A stretch of DNA of 52,363 nucleotides from an uncultured Lachnospiraceae bacterium (GTDB lineage: Bacteria > Bacillota > Clostridia > Lachnospirales > Lachnospiraceae). Location of the stretch: contig CAJURQ010000026.1 in NCBI GenBank assembly GCA_910588955.1, positions 1 through 52,363 of the forward strand, written 5' to 3'. Below, piece after piece: positions 15,508 to 23,963 of this stretch. How positions within the stretch are numbered: the first letter of the stretch is position 1; every line of letters starts with the position of its first letter. The translations under genes were made by a program, and so were the position numbers. A model generated the notes under the pieces. The model ran no database searches, had not been told where the DNA came from, and saw only the letters and a list, made by a program, of their open reading frames with translations.

Positions 15508-17164
15508 TCTCCAGAATCGCGCCTCTGTTTCCGCTCGTCACCATCTCCCGGTATCTGGACAGATAACCGCTTGTCACCTTCGGCTCTCTGGGCTGCCATT
15601 TCGCTTTTCTAACCGCCAGCTCCTCATCGGAAACTTTCACATCCAGCTTCATATTCGGAATGTCGATGCTGATGATATCGCCCTCTTCCACCAGCGCGAT
15701 CGGTCCGCCCACCGCCGCCTCCGGCGATACATGACCGATGGATGCGCCTCTGGATGCGCCGGAAAACCGCCCGTCCGTGATCAGCGCCACGCTGGAACCG
15801 AGTCCCATACCGGCAATCGCCGAGGTTGGATTTAACATCTCACGCATACCCGGACCCCCTTTCGGACCCTCATAGCGGATCACCACCACGTCGCCCGCTA
15901 CAATCTTACCGCCTTTGATCGCCGCGATCGCGTCCTCCTCGCAATCAAAGACTCGTGCCGGACCCTCGTGCACCATCATCTCCTCCACCACGGCGGAACG
16001 CTTCACCACGCTGCCGTCAGGCGCTAGATTCCCCTTTAAGACAGCGAGCCCGCCCGTCTTGCTGTAAGGATTTTCCACTGTTCTGATAACATCTGTATTT
16101 TTATTGACGGCATCCTTGATGTTCTCGCCGATCGTATTGCCCGTCACCGTCATGCAGTCCGCGTGGAGCAGTCCGATATCCGCAAGCTCCTTCATCACCG
16201 CGTACACACCGCCCGCCTCGTTGAGATCTTCCATATAAGTCGGACCTGCCGGTGCCAGATGGCACACATTGGGGGTCTTCTCGCTGATCTCATTTGCAAA
16301 GGCAATATCGAAGTCAAAGCCTACCTCATGGGCGATCGCCGGCAGATGCAGCATGGAGTTGGTGGAACAGCCGAGCGCCATATCTACCGTAAGGGCATTT
16401 AAGATCGCATCCTTCGTCATGATATCTCTCGGTCTGATATCCTTTTCCAACAGCTTCATCACCGCCATGCCCGCGTGCTTTGCCAGCTTAATGCGCTCGG
16501 AATACACCGCGGGGATCGTGCCGTTGCCGCGCAGACCCATACCCAGCGCCTCGGTCAGGCAGTTCATGGAATTAGCGGTATACATGCCAGAACAGGAGCC
16601 ACAGGTAGGACAGGTCTTTTCCTCAAACTCCAGAAGCTCCTCGTCCGTAAGCGTCCCCGCCGCGTGGGAGCCGACCGCCTCAAACATGGAGGAAAGGCTT
16701 CGTTTCTGTCCCTTTACATGTCCCGCCAGCATAGGACCGCCAGACACAAAGACCGTAGGCACATTGATACGCGCCGCCGCCATCAAGAGCCCCGGTACGT
16801 TCTTGTCGCAGTTTGGCACCATTACAAGCGCGTCAAACTGATGCGCCAGCGCCATACATTCCGTTGAGTCTGCAATCAGGTCGCGGGTCACAAGGGAATA
16901 CTTCATGCCGATATGCCCCATGGCAATACCGTCGCAGACCGCGATCGCAGGAAACACCACAGGCACGCCGCCAGCCTCCGCCACGCCCAGTCTCACCGCG
17001 TCCACGATTTTATCCAGATTCATATGCCCGGGCACAATCTCGTTGTAGGAGCTGACGATACCGACCATAGGCTTCTTCATCTCCTCCTGCGTAAACCCGA
17101 GGGCATTAAATAAACTTCTGTGGGGCGCCTGCTGGGTACCCTCTTTCACATTGTCACTTCTCAT
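15488..17164 (-). CDS. ilvD: Dihydroxy-acid dehydratase
   Basis: Iron-sulfur enzyme dehydrating 2,3-dihydroxy-isovalerate and 2,3-dihydroxy-3-methylvalerate to the 2-oxoacids of valine and isoleucine synthesis. The 558-residue length is normal. Conserved cluster cysteines lie in VPNCDKNVPG and TCGSCSGMYTANSMNC. Further signatures are GCSTNSMLHL and DGRFSGASRG. It has a strong GGAGG ribosome site. It follows the GT-C-like gene by 14 bases and precedes ilvB. Its last codons and stop fold into the structured RNA element. Confidence 0.97.
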   Translation of the reverse strand: MRSDNVKEGTQQAPHRSLFNALGFTQEEMKKPMVGIVSSYNEIVPGHMNLDKIVDAVRLGVAEAGGVPVVFPAIAVCDGIAMGHIGMKYSLVTRDLIADSTECMALAHQFDALVMVPNCDKNVPGLLMAAARINVPTVFVSGGPMLAGHVKGQKRSLSSMFEAVGSHAAGTLTDEELLEFEEKTCPTCGSCSGMYTANSMNCLTEALGMGLRGNGTIPAVYSERIKLAKHAGMAVMKLLEKDIRPRDIMTKDAILNALTVDMALGCSTNSMLHLPAIAHEVGFDFDIAFANEISEKTPNVCHLAPAGPTYMEDLNEAGGVYAVMKELADIGLLHADCMTVTGNTIGENIKDAVNKNTDVIRTVENPYSKTGGLAVLKGNLAPDGSVVKRSAVVEEMMVHEGPARVFDCEEDAIAAIKGGKIVAGDVVVIRYEGPKGGPGMREMLNPTSAIAGMGLGSSVALITDGRFSGASRGASIGHVSPEAAVGGPIALVEEGDIISIDIPNMKLDVKVSDEELAVRKAKWQPREPKVTSGYLSRYREMVTSGNRGAILEMCEGKH

Positions 17165-17178
17165 TGTTTTCTCCTCCT

Positions 17179-18816
17179 TTATCTCTCAAACATGACAATC
17201 TGCCAGTTTTCATATACCTGCGTCATATTTTCTTCTATATAAGGGCGCTCAGCTTCCACATCCTCCTTCGTCAGATAGAACTTCCACTCCTCGGGCGCCT
17301 CCCTGTGACCGTAGGGCAGTCCCAGAAGCGCTTTGTCCAGAATGACAATATCCGCCTCCTCCACATCCCTTGTGACCCGATCCTCGCCAAGTCCATAGAG
17401 ATACAGGAGCAGATACTCCTGATCGCAGTCCGTCACCGCCACAATATCCGTATCTTCTATCGTGATCTGCTCGTAAGCGTCCACAATCTGCTCGTCCCGG
17501 ATGCTGTAGGGCGTCTCGTCCGCCAGCACGAAAGCCCATGAAAGACCTGCCGCAAGATACATAAGCGTCGAGACAGTTCTCGCCGCCCACACTCTCCACC
17601 GAACGGCAAAGTCACCCCACAGCAGCACAGCCGCCTTTTGTATCACCCAGCCGATAAGCAGCGACACCCACACACCGAGGAAGGAAAACACCCGCTGATA
17701 GGGAAGCTTACACTGGATCAGAAGCGCGATCGCAAGCAAAGCCGCCGTCAATACAAAATACCACTCCCAGAAAACCTTTTTCGGTTTTTTCACCAGACAG
17801 ACTACCGCAGCAAGTAACCCTGCAACCAGCAAAAAACGCATACCGTCCGCCAAAAGTCCCACACCACCCCCGCTGGGCCCCAATTGCGCGCCAAAGAGCG
17901 TTTTCAGCCAGTGCTCGGCATCCCTGATAAATGCCTGCCTCGTCATGCTCTGAATATAGGGGGTCGCTAGCATATAATCAATGCCTTCTCGAAGCGCCCG
18001 AAACGGCGCATGGAGAATGATATCCACATGCCCTGCCGTGTAAAAAGGACCGTCCGGCGTCTTGGAGAGCAGATTGGATCCGATCGCCAGCCACAGGATG
18101 CCGTAAAGCCCTGCGACACACACCGCGCTGATTAAAGATGTAATAACCAGCCGCAGAAGCCGTCCGTAATCCCTGTCCAGAAGGAGTACAAAGCCGCCGA
18201 TCATGCAGACCGGCATCACAACATACAGACTGCTCGGAATCGCCCACAGTGCCATCACAAGCGCCGCACCGAATATAATATAATTACGTTTGTTACTTTT
18301 CTTTTCCGCCACGATCGCATAGAGCGTCAGCAGCGCCGAGAGATAGCAGAACGTCACAAGCGCGTAACCCCTGCCCTGCACGGCAAGTTGGTTGACCATG
18401 TACATCCCCGCAAAGAGGAACACGGGAATCAGCGCAAGTCCTTCCTCAAGAACCTTCTTTGATATGCGGTACAAGAGAACCAGACTGCCCAGACTGCATA
18501 AATAGGATACACCGCGCAGCGCCACCGGCGCACATCCAAATATCCCCAGACAGGCGGACAATGCGGAAAAACCCACATGATTATTGGGAAGCGGCCAGTG
18601 AATCGCCGCGTACACCGGTCCCCTGCTGATAAAATAATAATAAGTATAAAGTTCGTCGTACCACGGCGTCAGGAGAAACATCCGTCTCCCGTAATAGACC
18701 GCCATCACGAGAAAAAACAGACCAAAAACCATATCTCCTCTGTTTATCTCACGCTTTTTACCAGCCACAAAATATGCCGTTCCCTTCCCGCCAAAGCTTT
18801 TAAAAAAATAACTCAT
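17179..18816 (-). CDS. Multi-pass membrane protein, GT-C/PMT-like glycosyltransferase (putative)
   Basis: A 545-residue integral membrane protein with roughly ten to twelve hydrophobic helices. After the first helix comes PWYDELYTYYYF with adjacent acidic residues D54-E55, the place and form of the catalytic acidic motif in GT-C glycosyltransferases (ArnT/PMT type, lipid-linked sugar donors). A soluble C-terminal region of about 110 residues ends it. Substrate cannot be told. It begins one base after the leuB stop and ends 14 bases before ilvD, so it is embedded in the branched-chain amino-acid operon although its own job is probably envelope glycan modification. Assignment to GT-C rests on topology and one motif. 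Confidence 0.75.
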   Translation of the reverse strand: MSYFFKSFGGKGTAYFVAGKKREINRGDMVFGLFFLVMAVYYGRRMFLLTPWYDELYTYYYFISRGPVYAAIHWPLPNNHVGFSALSACLGIFGCAPVALRGVSYLCSLGSLVLLYRISKKVLEEGLALIPVFLFAGMYMVNQLAVQGRGYALVTFCYLSALLTLYAIVAEKKSNKRNYIIFGAALVMALWAIPSSLYVVMPVCMIGGFVLLLDRDYGRLLRLVITSLISAVCVAGLYGILWLAIGSNLLSKTPDGPFYTAGHVDIILHAPFRALREGIDYMLATPYIQSMTRQAFIRDAEHWLKTLFGAQLGPSGGGVGLLADGMRFLLVAGLLAAVVCLVKKPKKVFWEWYFVLTAALLAIALLIQCKLPYQRVFSFLGVWVSLLIGWVIQKAAVLLWGDFAVRWRVWAARTVSTLMYLAAGLSWAFVLADETPYSIRDEQIVDAYEQITIEDTDIVAVTDCDQEYLLLYLYGLGEDRVTRDVEEADIVILDKALLGLPYGHREAPEEWKFYLTKEDVEAERPYIEENMTQVYENWQIVMFER

Positions 18817-18817
18817 G

Positions 18818-19906
18818 TTACCATTTGATTCTTTCCACGATCAAGTCGCCCATTTTTTTACAGCCCACCTGCGTACAACCCTCTGACATAATGTCGCCGG
18901 TGCGGTAGCCGTCCTTCAGCACCTGTTTTACGGCATTGTCTATGGCATCCGCCTCCTTGTCCAGATCGAAGCTGTAGCGCAGCATCATGGACGCCGAGAG
19001 GATGGTCGCAATGGGGTTTGCCAGATCCTTGCCCGCAATGTCAGGCGCGGAGCCGTGGCTCGGCTCGTACAGACCGAATTTCGTATCGTTCAGGGAGGCG
19101 GACGCCAGCATACCGATGGATCCGGTCACCATGCTCGCCTCGTCGGACAGGATGTCGCCAAACATATTCTCCGTCAGGATCACGTCAAACTGTGCCGGGT
19201 CTTTCACAAGCTGCATCGCGCAGTTGTCCACCAGCATATGTTCCAGCGTCACGTCGGGATAGTCCTTCGCCACCTCTTCCACAACCGCTCTCCACAATCT
19301 GGAAGAATCCAGCACATTCGCCTTGTCCACGCTGGTCACCTTCTTTTTGCGCTTTCTCGCAATATCAAAGCCCTTTATGGCAATCCTTCGGATCTCATTC
19401 TCATCATAAGTCAGCGTGTCCACCGCCTTCCTTACGCCGTTCTCCTCCGTAGTTCTTCTCTCTCCAAAATAGAGACCGCCCGTCAGTTCCCGCATAATCA
19501 GCATGTCAAAGCCTTTTTCCGAAATCTCAGTCTTCAGAGGACAGGCGCCCGCCAACTCCTCATATAAAACTGCAGGGCGCAGATTGGCAAACAGATTAAG
19601 CGCCTTGCGGATCGCCAAAAGCCCCGCCTCCGGGCGCAGGTTCGGCGCAAGCTTATACCATGGGGACGTGGTCGTGTCGCCGCCGATCGAACCCATCAGC
19701 ACCGCGTCCGCACTCCGCGCCGTCTCCACCGCCTCGTCCGTCAAAGGCACCCCGTGTACGTCGATGGACGCGCCGCCCATCAGAATATCCGTATACTGCA
19801 TGTCATGCCCGTATTTTTCCGCCACCGCGTCAAGCGTCTTCTTCGCCTCCGCCACGATTTCCGGTCCAATCCCGTCTCCCGGGATACAGGTAATCTTTAA
19901 CTCCAT
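18818..19906 (-). CDS. leuB: 3-isopropylmalate dehydrogenase
   Basis: Third step of leucine synthesis: NAD+-dependent oxidation and decarboxylation of 3-isopropylmalate. The 362-residue protein has the family opening ITCIPGDGIGPEIV, the substrate loop LRPEAGLLAIRKALNLFANLRP, the metal-binding region VTGSIGMLASAS and the NAD-binding YEPSHGSAPDIAGKDLANP. It is the first gene of the leuB-GT-C-ilvD-ilvB-ldt unit, with a consensus promoter about 80 bases upstream. leuA, leuC, leuD and ilvC are not in the window. Confidence 0.97.
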   Translation of the reverse strand: MELKITCIPGDGIGPEIVAEAKKTLDAVAEKYGHDMQYTDILMGGASIDVHGVPLTDEAVETARSADAVLMGSIGGDTTTSPWYKLAPNLRPEAGLLAIRKALNLFANLRPAVLYEELAGACPLKTEISEKGFDMLIMRELTGGLYFGERRTTEENGVRKAVDTLTYDENEIRRIAIKGFDIARKRKKKVTSVDKANVLDSSRLWRAVVEEVAKDYPDVTLEHMLVDNCAMQLVKDPAQFDVILTENMFGDILSDEASMVTGSIGMLASASLNDTKFGLYEPSHGSAPDIAGKDLANPIATILSASMMLRYSFDLDKEADAIDNAVKQVLKDGYRTGDIMSEGCTQVGCKKMGDLIVERIKW

Positions 19907-19989
19907 AGGTTCCTCCGTTCTGAGCGACTGTCAAGATACACTCATCTTTTATGCCGTCAGTCTATTTTTATGCAAAATTATACTTCTAC

Positions 19990-20018
19990 ATCATAGACTA
20001 TTCGCGTAAAAAATTCAA
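19990..20018 (-). promoter_or_regulatory. Promoter of the leuB operon
   Basis: Minus-strand TTGAAT (20013-20018) and TATGAT (19990-19995) with a 17-base spacer. The leader before leuB is about 75 bases; I see no T-box or leader peptide in it. Confidence 0.7.
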
Positions 20019-20042
20019 TATAAAATAAGAAGGCAATCTAAA

Positions 20043-20066
20043 AGCCGGATCATTTCTGACCCGGCT
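20043..20066 (-). terminator. Terminator of the acidic lipoprotein gene
   Basis: Minus-strand stem AGCCGGGTCA with TGATCCGGCT around a GAAA tetraloop, one G-T pair, followed by UUU. Confidence 0.75.
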
Positions 20067-20097
20067 CTCGTGACCTTGAAATCATAATATCTGTTTC

Positions 20098-20700
20098 TTA
20101 TTCCCCTGCGTTGAAACTTCTCTCCTCGACAACGTTCCCGTCAGCATCCTGATATCTGACAACCAATGTTACGGCACCGGGCTCTCCCACAGCCTTATCC
20201 AACGATTCCGCCATCATTTCAAAAACGGACGCTGTCGTCTCCAGACCGTTCTTAATGTTTTCCTTCATTTCATCGGTGATCGCAGACGCATCCTCAATGG
20301 TATAAATATAAGTAAACTCATTTCCCTTTACATCTACCGCGATGGATACACCATCCTGTGCCTGTGCGGCAATCGACTCCTCAAGCTGCTGCTTCTGTTC
20401 GGGTACCTCATTCAAGTAATCTTCCAGTGTCTTACCGGAACCGGGCTCAACTGCGGGAACTTCCTCCTCTGCCGGAGCCTCCTCCTCTGCTGCAGGCGTT
20501 TCCTCTTCCACGGGAGCTTCCTCCTCTGCCGCCGGCGCTTCCTCTTCCACAGGAGCTTCCTCCTCTGCCGGAGCCGCTTCTTCTGTCGCCGCATCCGCAC
20601 CCTTCGCCGCGTCGTCAGAGCCGCCGCATGCCGTCACGGATAAGCTCATTGCCATAAGTGTCGCGCAAACCAGCGCTTTTACAGTTCTTCTCTTCATCAT
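20098..20700 (-). CDS. Putative lipoprotein with Glu/Ala/Pro-rich spacer, DUF unknown
   Basis: About 200 residues. The signal sequence ends in the lipobox SVTAC with lipidated C25. Next comes a low-complexity spacer of repeated EEEAP(A/V) units (about residues 40-90), probably an extended cell-wall-spanning linker. The C-terminal domain of about 110 residues contains the pattern FTYIYTIEDASAITDEMKENI and ends VVRYQDADGNVVEERSF. It resembles small DUF4854-like extracytoplasmic domains I have seen in Clostridia, but I am not certain. The start is the ATG at 20700 or 20697, following GGAGG; the upstream in-frame ATG contains that site. It has its own promoter and terminator, hence a monocistronic gene. 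Confidence 0.75.
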   Translation of the reverse strand: MMKRRTVKALVCATLMAMSLSVTACGGSDDAAKGADAATEEAAPAEEEAPVEEEAPAAEEEAPVEEETPAAEEEAPAEEEVPAVEPGSGKTLEDYLNEVPEQKQQLEESIAAQAQDGVSIAVDVKGNEFTYIYTIEDASAITDEMKENIKNGLETTASVFEMMAESLDKAVGEPGAVTLVVRYQDADGNVVEERSFNAGE

Positions 20701-20753
20701 AATCTCCTCCATCAATTAAGAAATTTCTGTTTCTTGCTTTTACACAAGTTGAA

Positions 20754-20782
20754 AGTCTACAACATTTATATGGCTTTGTCAA
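20754..20782 (-). promoter_or_regulatory. Promoter of the acidic lipoprotein gene
   Basis: Minus-strand perfect TTGACA (20777-20782), 17-base spacer, TAGACT (20754-20759). Confidence 0.75.
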
Positions 20783-20819
20783 TATTTTTTTGAAAAAGAA
20801 ATCGTTTTCCATATGTTGT

Positions 20820-20851
20820 AAAAAAGAACCATGGCTTTACGCCACGGTTCT
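20820..20851 (-). terminator. Terminator of yajC
   Basis: Minus-strand hairpin AGAACC-TGGC / GCCA-GGTTCT (20825-20851) followed by six U, 15 bases past the yajC stop. Confidence 0.8.
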
Positions 20852-20866
20852 AATTCATCTGATTCT

Positions 20867-21184
20867 CTACTCCGTCTCCGCCTTCTCAATCTGCGCGATT
20901 GCCGATTTCTGCATGGGAATGCGGCAGTTCTTATTGCTGCCGAACTCCACGATCACCGTGTCGTCTGTAATGTCAATCACAATGCCGTAAAAACCGCTGT
21001 TCGTCAATACACAGTCGCCGACCGACATATCCGCCAGCATCGCCGCCATCCTTTTCTGCTCCTTTTTCTGCGGACGAATCATAACAAAATACATAAACGC
21101 CACAATGATGACAATATAAATAATCATAATCATGCCGCCGCCAGTAGCAGCTCCCGCCGCATCAGCCGATAATAATAATCCCAT
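20867..21184 (-). CDS. yajC: Preprotein translocase auxiliary subunit YajC
   Basis: A 105-residue membrane protein that associates with SecDF in the Sec translocase. It has one membrane helix (about 18-36), then the family motif RPQKKEQKRMAAMLADMSVGDCVLTNSGFYGIV and a short C-terminal domain. The N-terminal Ala/Gly-rich segment is usual. It lies downstream of tgt, the conserved tgt-yajC order, with a 125-base gap that holds a further promoter. Confidence 0.93.
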   Translation of the reverse strand: MGLLLSADAAGAATGGGMIMIIYIVIIVAFMYFVMIRPQKKEQKRMAAMLADMSVGDCVLTNSGFYGIVIDITDDTVIVEFGSNKNCRIPMQKSAIAQIEKAETE

Positions 21185-21226
21185 ACTATTTCCTCCGTTA
21201 TTCCTTTCACTAAAACACTACAGCAT

Positions 21227-21255
21227 ATCATACACAACTTAGAGGGGAAAAACAA
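21227..21255 (-). promoter_or_regulatory. Internal promoter for yajC
   Basis: Minus-strand TTGTTT (21250-21255) and TATGAT (21227-21232), 17-base spacer, in the tgt-yajC gap. Confidence 0.55.
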
Positions 21256-21309
21256 GCCCCTTCCTGAAAATTTCATAAAGCAACTTCCTGAGCTGAACCG
21301 TTACAACCC

Positions 21310-22461
21310 TTAATCTCTGCCGCCACTTTCCGCGCCCGCTCTCTGCATCCCGGAAAGCTTGTCCTTTTTATACTGGGCAAACCGCCCTTCATCCAGCGCA
21401 TTCCGGATTTCCGTCATCATTGTATTATAGAAGTAAAGGTTATGGAGCACGCAAAGCCGCATTCCCAGCATCTCCTTCGCCTTTAAAAGATGCCTGATAT
21501 ATGCCCGGGAGTATCGCCTGCACGCCGGGCAGGGGCATCCCTCCTCGATAGGTCTGTCATCCAGCTCATACTTCGCATTAAAAAGGTTGATCTTGCCATA
21601 ATTCGTATACAGATGCCCATGCCGCCCGTTTCTTGTGGGATACACGCAGTCAAAAAAATCTACGCCCCGCTCCACCGCCTCCAGAATATTCGCCGGCGTC
21701 CCGACTCCCATCAGATAAGTAGGTTTGTCCGCCGGCAGGTAAGGAACGGTCTCCTCAATCACATGATACATCTGCTCATGACTCTCTCCCACCGCAAGTC
21801 CGCCTAGCGCGTAGCCGTCACAGTCAAGATCCGCGATCTGTTTTGCATGTTCTATGCGGATATCGTCGAAAATCGCGCCCTGATTGATTCCAAATAACAG
21901 TTGTTCTTTATTGATGGTGTCTTCCAGTCCGTTCAGACGTTCCATTTCCCGCTTACAGCGGACAAGCCATCTCGTCGTGCGTGCCACGGAATCTTCCACA
22001 TACTTCCGCTCCGCCGTACTTGCCGGGCACTCGTCAAAAGCCATCGCGATCGTGGAGGCAAGGTTAGACTGGATCTGCATACTCTCCTCCGGTCCCATAA
22101 ATATCTTCCTTCCGTCTATGTGGGAGTGGAAGTACACTCCCTCCTCCTTGATCCGCCTAAGCCCAGCCAGTGAAAACACCTGAAACCCGCCGGAATCCGT
22201 GAGAATCGGTTTGTCCCATGACATAAACCGATGTAAGCCCCCCAGCTCCCTGATAATCCGGTCGCCCGGTCTCACATGTAAATGATAAGTGTTAGACAGC
22301 TCTACCTGCGTACCAATCTGTTCCAAATCCTCCGTAGATACCGCACCTTTGATAGCTGCCACTGTCCCTACATTCATAAAGACAGGGGTCTGAATCGTGC
22401 CGTGTACTGTCATAAACTCGGCGCGTTTCGCCCTGCCTTCCCGTTTTAAAATCCGATACAT
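21310..22461 (-). CDS. tgt: Queuine/preQ1 tRNA-guanine transglycosylase
   Basis: Exchanges guanine-34 of GUN-anticodon tRNAs for preQ1, a step in queuosine synthesis. The 383-residue protein has the substrate-binding DSGGFQVFSL, the GVGTPANILEAVERGVDFFDCVYPTR segment carrying the catalytic Asp, and the C-terminal zinc site CPCPACRRYSR...LHNLYF. Start ATG with GGAG seven bases upstream. It starts 12 bases after vanY, so the two are co-transcribed. Confidence 0.97.
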   Translation of the reverse strand: MYRILKREGRAKRAEFMTVHGTIQTPVFMNVGTVAAIKGAVSTEDLEQIGTQVELSNTYHLHVRPGDRIIRELGGLHRFMSWDKPILTDSGGFQVFSLAGLRRIKEEGVYFHSHIDGRKIFMGPEESMQIQSNLASTIAMAFDECPASTAERKYVEDSVARTTRWLVRCKREMERLNGLEDTINKEQLLFGINQGAIFDDIRIEHAKQIADLDCDGYALGGLAVGESHEQMYHVIEETVPYLPADKPTYLMGVGTPANILEAVERGVDFFDCVYPTRNGRHGHLYTNYGKINLFNAKYELDDRPIEEGCPCPACRRYSRAYIRHLLKAKEMLGMRLCVLHNLYFYNTMMTEIRNALDEGRFAQYKKDKLSGMQRAGAESGGRD

Positions 22462-22473
22462 ACTAATTCTCCA

Positions 22474-23538
22474 TTATAAATATTTATCCCAAAACTCTTC
22501 CAGACACAAATCCTCTTCCTTCATCGTCGAAGCCGCTTCCCTGCCCACATAACGGAAATGCCACGGCTCATACTCGATGCCGGTGATATACTCCTTACCG
22601 GAGGGATAGCGCAGGATAAACCCGTACTCGTAACTGTGCTCCTCAAGCCACTTACCCTCCTCCGTATCCGCGAACCCCTGCTTCAGCTCGATAAAGCTGT
22701 CGGAGGTGATATCAAACGCCAGCCCCACCTCATGCTCACTGCATCCGGGAACCGTAATCACTATGGAGGTTGCCTTATAAGCCTCCATATAAGATAATCC
22801 CTGTCTCATATAGGATTTGATTCTGGTGTTGAAATTATCCTCCTGATGGTCCGACGTCCGATACGGGGACCTGACCACCAGATTTAAGCCATCCTTCTTC
22901 GCCGCCTGCATCATCAGCAGAAGGTCTTCGATCACACGCTCGTCGCAGCGCATACCTGACGTAAAGGTTCCCAGCTTGAAATCATAATCGTCGGCAATGG
23001 GATGCTGCTTATTAATAAGAACAAGCCGCCAATCAGAATTGTCAAAGCCAAACGCTGCATCCGCATCTGCGTCTGTCCCCGGCTGTTCCTCCGCGTGGTC
23101 GTCGTACACCCCAATACTGTGATCGTGTTCATGCTGCTTCAACAGATCGTCCAGTGTGAAGGTCTCCGCCTCCTCGTCATGCTCAGAAGCGACCACGTTC
23201 GTCTCCTCAAGAATCTCTTCCACAACCGGATTCACAGGCTTCACCACCGCCAGCGACACGTCCGAAGGCTCCACCACCGCGCTGTAAGTCTCCTGTGCGC
23301 CGGTAAACCCGGTGCGCTCCGCAAACACGGCGAAGGAAAAGCTGCAGCTGCTCATAAAGAAGACCGCCACAAAAAACATGCTGGCGTAGCGCTTCCCGTT
23401 CGTCAAAAAATGCATTCCTATATAATAGAAAATAAGCGTCACGAACATCGCTGCCATAGAAGGATAAGTCAGCAGCCGGTTTTTTTTCGCCACATCGGTA
23501 TAATATGTTATTATTTTTTGTCGAGATGTCTTTTCCAT
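22474..23538 (-). CDS. Membrane-anchored D-alanyl-D-alanine carboxypeptidase, VanY/M15B family
   Basis: Zinc peptidase expected to trim D-Ala from peptidoglycan stem peptides outside the cell. The 354-residue protein has two hydrophobic helices near the N-terminus (about 27-45 and 52-72), an acidic linker, and a C-terminal M15B domain. The domain carries RSPYRT, the zinc motif SEHEVGLAFD (H269, D276) and EPWHFRYV (E324, H327). Two N-terminal helices are more than the single anchor usually seen. It precedes tgt by 12 bases on the same transcript. Confidence 0.9.
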   Translation of the reverse strand: MEKTSRQKIITYYTDVAKKNRLLTYPSMAAMFVTLIFYYIGMHFLTNGKRYASMFFVAVFFMSSCSFSFAVFAERTGFTGAQETYSAVVEPSDVSLAVVKPVNPVVEEILEETNVVASEHDEEAETFTLDDLLKQHEHDHSIGVYDDHAEEQPGTDADADAAFGFDNSDWRLVLINKQHPIADDYDFKLGTFTSGMRCDERVIEDLLLMMQAAKKDGLNLVVRSPYRTSDHQEDNFNTRIKSYMRQGLSYMEAYKATSIVITVPGCSEHEVGLAFDITSDSFIELKQGFADTEEGKWLEEHSYEYGFILRYPSGKEYITGIEYEPWHFRYVGREAASTMKEEDLCLEEFWDKYL

Positions 23539-23743
23539 TCGGTCCTCAAATCTTATTTGCCTACAATTCTGACATATATCATAACATATAAAATTTATTT
23601 GTACACCCCTTTTTTATGTAAATCTGTCATATTTCTCCCTTTTTTTATTTCTTTCCCTTTTAGATTTGATTTTTTCTTCCCACCCCGCTCCTGCCGCCCT
23701 CACCGTGGTCCATTTTCCCCTCCTCCTTTTCCGTTCCCCGCTC

Positions 23744-23771
23744 TTGCTTTTTGAACAGAATATGGTATGCT
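23744..23771 (+). promoter_or_regulatory. Possible promoter of aroC
   Basis: TTGCTT (23744-23749) and TATGCT (23766-23771), 16-base spacer. This would give a leader of about 185 bases. Confidence 0.45.
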
Positions 23772-23902
23772 GAATACGGGTAAAAACGCGCTTTTCCACA
23801 TACCTAATACATGTTATGCGATTTTTCGCACACGGAGGAAGCGCTGTCCTACCCCATATGATATTTAATTGTACATTTTATATTTCATGTGCAATTTTAT
23901 TT

Positions 23903-23918
23903 TGCAGGATATCCTGCA
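23903..23918. promoter_or_regulatory. Perfect 16-bp palindrome upstream of aroC
   Basis: TGCAGGATATCCTGCA is a perfect dyad 46 bases before the aroC start. It could be an operator or a small leader hairpin; nothing else points to a specific regulator. Confidence 0.35.
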
Positions 23919-23963
23919 CGCTGTTTCCAGAAAACTTCACGCAATTTAAGAAAGGATTAGACA

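Larger units (their letters stand above)
23539..23963. other. Divergent intergenic region between vanY and aroC
   Basis: 425 bases without a believable gene. The vanY-proximal part is AT-rich with long T and C/T tracts. A weak minus-strand promoter for vanY (TGTACA, 16 bases, TATGAT) may lie near 23588-23615. The aroC-proximal part holds the promoter and palindrome listed separately. Confidence 0.5.

Noticed and set aside
20098..20700. Acidic EEEAP repeats as a CRISPR-like or DNA repeat array
   Set aside because: The repetition follows codons of a lipoprotein linker and has no constant spacer; it is protein low complexity.
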